A DNA stretch of 39,374 bases from an uncultured Chelatococcus sp. (GTDB lineage Bacteria > Pseudomonadota > Alphaproteobacteria > Rhizobiales > Beijerinckiaceae), in assembly GCA_937863995.1 (NCBI GenBank), contig CALMIK010000073.1:1-39374 (forward strand), given 5' to 3'. A program made the translations under genes and the position numbers. Every line of letters begins with the position of its first letter. The first letter of the stretch is position 1. Below the pieces are notes generated by a model. The model was not told the DNA's origin. It did not search any database and saw only the letters and a list, made by a program, of their open reading frames with translations. Below, piece after piece: positions 36,269 through 39,374 of the stretch.

Positions 36269-36898
36269 TTATCGCCCGCTGCCGGGGCTCGATGTCTGCT
36301 CAATCAATCCCTGCCATTGCGGATCGGGGCCGATTTCGTTGACGTGTTCTATGAACAGAAGCTGCGCCAGCCGTTTGCGCGCGCGGTTGACGCGGCTCTT
36401 GATCGTACCCAGCGCGCAGCCGCAGACTTCCGCCGCTTCCTCGTAGGAAAGGCCTGCGCCGCCCACGAGCACCACCGCCTCTCGCTGGTCGTTGGGCAGT
36501 TGCATGAGTGCGGCGCGGAAGTCCGTCATGTTCATGTGCGCGGCCTGGGACGGCGGGGTGATCTGCTGGCCGGCGATGCGCCCGTCCACGTCCTCGATCT
36601 CGCGGCGGCGCTTGCGGTACTCGGAATAGAACACGTTGCGCAGGATCGTGTAGAGCCATGCGATCATGTTGGTGCCTTCGGTGAAGGAAGACAGTTTCGC
36701 CCATGCCCGGATCAAGGTTTCCTGCACGAGATCGTCGGCGCGGTCGGCATTGCCGCAAAGCGAGATGGCGAAGGCGCGCAAATGCGGAATCGCGCCGATC
36801 AGATCCTGCCGGACCCGCTCGCTAGCCGCACCCGCCGTCTGAACCGGAGTGGGGGCTGCGTCGTTGTCATGGCCGGTATCAACCGTTTGCGGCATCAT
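36269..36898 (-). CDS. ecfG: General stress response sigma factor EcfG (ECF15)
   Basis: This 209-aa extracytoplasmic-function sigma factor directs the alphaproteobacterial general stress response. Sigma domain 2 (about residues 34-100) has DDLVQETLIRAWAKLSSF and WLYTILRNVFYSEYRKRRRE. Sigma domain 4 (about 125-178) has LPNDQREAVVLVGGAGLSYEEAAEV and GTIKSRVNRARKRL, the EcfG signature. It is normally held by the anti-sigma factor NepR, which phosphorylated PhyR removes. The ATG at 36898 (with an adjacent in-frame ATG at 36895) follows GGGAA. A longer in-frame opening to 37081 is Arg-rich and unlike the family. NepR is encoded upstream on the same strand at the window edge. Confidence 0.95.
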   Translation of the reverse strand: MMPQTVDTGHDNDAAPTPVQTAGAASERVRQDLIGAIPHLRAFAISLCGNADRADDLVQETLIRAWAKLSSFTEGTNMIAWLYTILRNVFYSEYRKRRREIEDVDGRIAGQQITPPSQAAHMNMTDFRAALMQLPNDQREAVVLVGGAGLSYEEAAEVCGCALGTIKSRVNRARKRLAQLLFIEHVNEIGPDPQWQGLIEQTSSPGSGR

Positions 36899-36930
36899 CG
36901 CTGTTCCCGTTTTTAGGCTAGATTCGACTG

Positions 36931-37143
36931 TCACCCGCCGGCGCACCCCGTCATCGAATGCTGGAGATTGCCCCTCATCGCATGCCGGAGGCGGAGAAGC
37001 GCGCTGGGCGCGCCTCGACCGATCGCGTGCATGGCGGCGGCGTTCAGGCCATAAACGCCACACGCAGCCAATTGTTCCCACGCATTCATGGCCTCATGCG
37101 CGTATTGCTTCACCAGCATGGCTTTTTCGGCAAGTGCGCCCAT
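36931..37143 (-). CDS. Small ORF between stress histidine kinase and ecfG, unknown function
   Basis: The predicted product has 70 aa. Its first two-thirds look like a real helical protein (LAEKAMLVKQYAHEAMNAWEQ, then AACGVYGLNAAAMHAIGRG), with normal amino-acid balance rather than the Arg/Pro-rich pattern of random frames. Third-position GC is a little lower than in the neighbours. It begins ten bases after the kinase stop and ends 33 bases before the ecfG start, all on one strand, so it would be co-transcribed. No strong ribosome site is visible. It does not resemble NepR, and I cannot assign a family. Confidence 0.5.
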   Translation of the reverse strand: MGALAEKAMLVKQYAHEAMNAWEQLAACGVYGLNAAAMHAIGRGAPSALLRLRHAMRGNLQHSMTGCAGG

Positions 37144-37153
37144 TGAGACACGC

Positions 37154-39019
37154 TCAAGCGGAGCGCGCGCTGGCGAGAGGCAGGAGGATGCTCCGCTCGC
37201 CGTCTACGCTGCCTGAAAGCGCCTCGGCGCCAAGCTGTCGGATGTAGGCGCGCGCCAGCCTATCTTGCAGCGATGACGGCTGAACATGGCGTGCGGGCAC
37301 GAGGGCGAACGATAGCCGCAACGTTCCCGCGCCGTTGTCGCGGCCGCCGCCGGCCGCATTGCAGGTGCCTGCTATAACGGCGCTGACGCGCACTTTCGGG
37401 CGCTCCTCGGTCGGGTCGGTTTTCCTCAATGCATCGAGATAGGCTGGCAGCGCGGCCGCGAGATAGAGCGCGATCCCGATAGCGCGGTCAAGGTCGACGA
37501 CATGGCCCGCCGCCGGCGGCTCCTCGATAATGTCGCTTTCCTCCAGCCCGGCGGAGCGGCGCAGGCAGTCGATGACATCGTGCATCAGCTCGGCCGGAGG
37601 CGCTTCCCCCAGGTCGCCCGAGCTGTAGCCGACGCGATAGGCGATCGACATCGCCTGCACGTGGTCCTCGATGAAGCGCAGCCCTTCGCCGTCCGTGGCG
37701 GGCTGAACCTGATCCGACGTTGCGGCCGCCTGCTTCTGGAGGCTGAGAAGGCTGACGATGACCTGGAAGTTGTTCTTGACCCGATGATGCAGCTCGCGCA
37801 ACAGCGTCCGGTTTTCCTCGGCCGCCCGCTCGCGCTGGAGCGCGTGATTGGCGATGTTGTCCGCCATCCTGTTGAACGATGTACCGAGCTCCGCGATCTC
37901 GCGTGGTGCGTCGCCGATATGCAGCGCGCGCGCCGACAGGCGTCCGCTGCCGTAAACGCGCGTCACGCGCTGGAGATAGGTGATCCAGCGCACCACGAGC
38001 CGCTCCACCGCCCACAGAATGCCCGCCGTCGCGGCGACCAGCATGATGAGCGGCGGCAAGAGCGAACTGATGAGCACCGAGCGTTCGGTGGCGAACAGAA
38101 GTGCGTCCGGGTAGCCGGTGAGCACGATGAGATCGGGATTTGACGAAACCGCCGTGAAATAGTGCGACGGCGCGCCGGACCAGGCGCGCGCCACGATCGG
38201 CGCGAGAAGATGCGGCGCCACGAGCGCTTCCGTCAGGGCGTTGCTGTCCTTGGGGAACCAGTCTCCGACAGGCGAGATCGACGAGGACTGGACGATGACC
38301 TCGCCCTGGCGCGTCACGATCGCCACGCCGCGATCGATACCGAGGCGCGGCGTCGCGACGGTGTAGGTCAGCACGTCCACGCGCAGGGCGAACAGGACCG
38401 TCACCTTTTGCGCATTCAATACCCCGCTGCTGCCGGGCGGCACGGAGACGCCGAGCATCAGGTAGCGCCCATCCGGCGAACGCGCGAAAGCAGGGCTGAT
38501 GGAACGCGCCAGCTGGTCGGCCATCGCGCCGCGTATCGCGGCAACGTCCGCCTGCACGCCTGCATCGGAGGGGAAGCCGCCGCCGGTGTCATGGAAGCAG
38601 ACGAGCGCGTCGTCCACCAGCAGCGCCGCGAAGCCGTAGTCCCGTCGCTGGCGCATGATATCGCTCATCCGTTCCTGGCAGCGGCCGGGATCGGTCACGA
38701 AAGGGTCGTCGGGCGAAAACTGCGTTCCGGCGACGAGGGTCGCGTCGCGCAGGAAAGTGCTGATATCCTGCGCCGAGCGCTGGACGGCGCGGGCCGCGGA
38801 ATCGATCTTGAGCTCGTGGAGGCGTTTATCCTGCATGAACGCCCAGATGCAGGCGATGAGCGCTGCCGGTATCAGCACGAGGCCGAGCGCCATCAAAATC
38901 TTGCTGCGCAGGCCATTCGTGCGGACGGGCTGCGCCGGCCTGGCTTGCGCACGCGTCCGCAGGAGCAATCTGGCTGGAAAAATCCGGGAGGTGCGAACAG
39001 ATTGTTGTCGTTCGTTCAC
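37154..39019 (-). CDS. HisKA_2-type sensor histidine kinase with degenerate ATPase domain (stress locus)
   Basis: This 621-aa membrane sensor lies between nepR and ecfG and is presumably an input to, or modulator of, PhyR. Membrane helices at about residues 39-62 and 315-337 enclose a large periplasmic cache-type sensor domain. A HAMP region (about 338-395) leads to the phospho-acceptor H412 in ELHHRVKNNFQVIVSLLSLQ, the HisKA_2 signature. The ATP-binding domain is unusual. The N-box region (DLDRAIGIALYLAAALPAYLD) lacks the catalytic Asn, and no DxGxG or GLGL box is seen in the last 80 residues. It may therefore be a pseudokinase or phosphatase-type regulator. The start is GTG 39019, with GGAG upstream. 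Confidence 0.9.
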   Translation of the reverse strand: MNERQQSVRTSRIFPARLLLRTRAQARPAQPVRTNGLRSKILMALGLVLIPAALIACIWAFMQDKRLHELKIDSAARAVQRSAQDISTFLRDATLVAGTQFSPDDPFVTDPGRCQERMSDIMRQRRDYGFAALLVDDALVCFHDTGGGFPSDAGVQADVAAIRGAMADQLARSISPAFARSPDGRYLMLGVSVPPGSSGVLNAQKVTVLFALRVDVLTYTVATPRLGIDRGVAIVTRQGEVIVQSSSISPVGDWFPKDSNALTEALVAPHLLAPIVARAWSGAPSHYFTAVSSNPDLIVLTGYPDALLFATERSVLISSLLPPLIMLVAATAGILWAVERLVVRWITYLQRVTRVYGSGRLSARALHIGDAPREIAELGTSFNRMADNIANHALQRERAAEENRTLLRELHHRVKNNFQVIVSLLSLQKQAAATSDQVQPATDGEGLRFIEDHVQAMSIAYRVGYSSGDLGEAPPAELMHDVIDCLRRSAGLEESDIIEEPPAAGHVVDLDRAIGIALYLAAALPAYLDALRKTDPTEERPKVRVSAVIAGTCNAAGGGRDNGAGTLRLSFALVPARHVQPSSLQDRLARAYIRQLGAEALSGSVDGERSILLPLASARSA

Positions 39020-39259
39020 AGGCGGCTACTCCGTTCGACACTTTCGCGCAACCGTTTCCCGGCGAAGTAACACGACCGATCCGGATGGATATCGGGCGTC
39101 CCGATTCATGTCAGCTTGCGTTCGAAATGGGCCTCAAGGCAAACGCAAACCGCGATACAACACTATTTCCACACCGGAATGAGCAGAACCTGCCTCCGCC
39201 TCCGGTGCGCTCTTCGTTAACCAGCATCTGGGAGGAAAACAACTCGCGCCGGCAATGCC

Positions 39260-39307
39260 CAAGGACTTGGCCTAAGGACTTGGCCCAAGGGCTTGACCTA
39301 AGACTTG
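39260..39307. repeat. 13-bp tandem repeat at the nepR 3' end
   Basis: About 3.7 copies of a 13-bp unit are seen: CAAGGACTTGGCC, TAAGGACTTGGCC, CAAGGGCTTGACC and TAAGACTTG. The last partial copy overlaps the nepR stop codon (39298-39300). The units also form overlapping short palindromes (CTTGGCCCAAG type), so the transcript could form alternative hairpins. Confidence 0.75.
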
Positions 39308-39374
39308 CGGTCGAGATCTTCCAGCAGCTTGAGGAAGCGATCGGGCGTCGATTCCGCCAGCAGGTCGTTGTAGA
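39298..39374 (-). CDS. nepR: Anti-sigma factor NepR (C-terminal end only)
   Basis: Only the last 25 codons are in the window, ending at the TAG at 39298-39300. They read YNDLLAESTPDRFLKLLED followed by LDRKS. This matches the conserved C-terminal helix of NepR (pattern ...PDRFLxLLxxLD), which binds EcfG or phosphorylated PhyR. With ecfG downstream on the same strand the assignment is well supported, although most of the gene lies beyond the edge. Confidence 0.85.
   Translation of the reverse strand, partial: YNDLLAESTPDRFLKLLEDLDRKS

Noticed and set aside
36878..36908. GGAAC with a CGGT box 17 bp downstream at the ecfG start, resembling an EcfG-type promoter
   Set aside because: The -10 box does not match CGTT, and the site overlaps the ribosome-binding region and first codons of ecfG, so a transcript from it would lack the start codon.
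36899..37081. N-terminal extension of EcfG
   Set aside because: The extra residues are Arg-rich and unrelated to EcfG. The family-length protein starts at 36898 after GGGAA.

Overview
The window is about 39 kb of GC-rich chromosomal DNA. It very probably comes from an alphaproteobacterium of the order Hyphomicrobiales (Rhizobiales). The evidence is the gene order cycHJKL (ccmIEFH)-degP-two-component pair-glnE, a ruvX/gatCAB/plsY/dprA/pyrBC cluster, an NDUFS4-type complex I accessory subunit, an ATP12 chaperone, an EcfG/NepR general stress response locus, and a dispersed palindrome of a rhizobial type. Genus cannot be fixed from sequence reading alone.

Layout. (1) 1-2388: a TetR regulator running off the left edge, a perfect 15-bp palindrome upstream of it, and a pepN aminopeptidase gene that has lost its C-terminal half. 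(2) 2389-10242: a large AsmA-like envelope protein, then ccmI-ccmE-ccmF-ccmH for cytochrome c maturation. (3) 10376-17101: periplasmic protease DegP, an intrinsic terminator, an OmpR-type regulator with its sensor kinase, and glnE, with the last three overlapping. (4) 17279-21579: pyrB, a dihydroorotase-like gene that lacks key metal ligands, plsY and dprA. A 162-bp MITE-like element with perfect 19-bp inverted ends lies between pyrC and plsY, inserted at the pyrC stop codon and flanked by TAA on both sides. (5) 21674-25223: gatC-gatA-chorismate mutase-gatB, ending in a repeat palindrome and a bidirectional terminator. (6) 25336-27617: a UPF0173 hydrolase, ruvX, a small unknown gene, tRNA-Arg(TCT), an NDUFS4-like gene and tRNA-Pro(TGG). 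(7) 27816-32412: a GT39 transferase, a GT2 polyprenyl-phosphate sugar synthase and a LAB_N membrane protein (a probable envelope-glycan cassette), the ATP12 chaperone, and a convergent GT8 glycosyltransferase overlapping it by 53 bp. (8) 32657-36008: an unknown 150-aa gene, a YdcF-like protein, and a short filamentous-haemagglutinin-type secreted protein with a Pro/Glu/Val-rich tail. (9) 36269-39374: a general stress response locus read on the minus strand as nepR (edge) - histidine kinase - small ORF - ecfG.

Most of the window is ordinary, densely packed housekeeping sequence. The features that deserve a second look are the stress locus, where the kinase has a degenerate ATP-binding domain and a small unknown ORF separates it from ecfG; the MITE-like insertion that kept the pyrC stop codon intact; the non-catalytic-looking dihydroorotase; the chorismate mutase-type gene embedded between gatA and gatB; the decayed pepN; and the small TPS-like exoprotein with a terminal cysteine pair.
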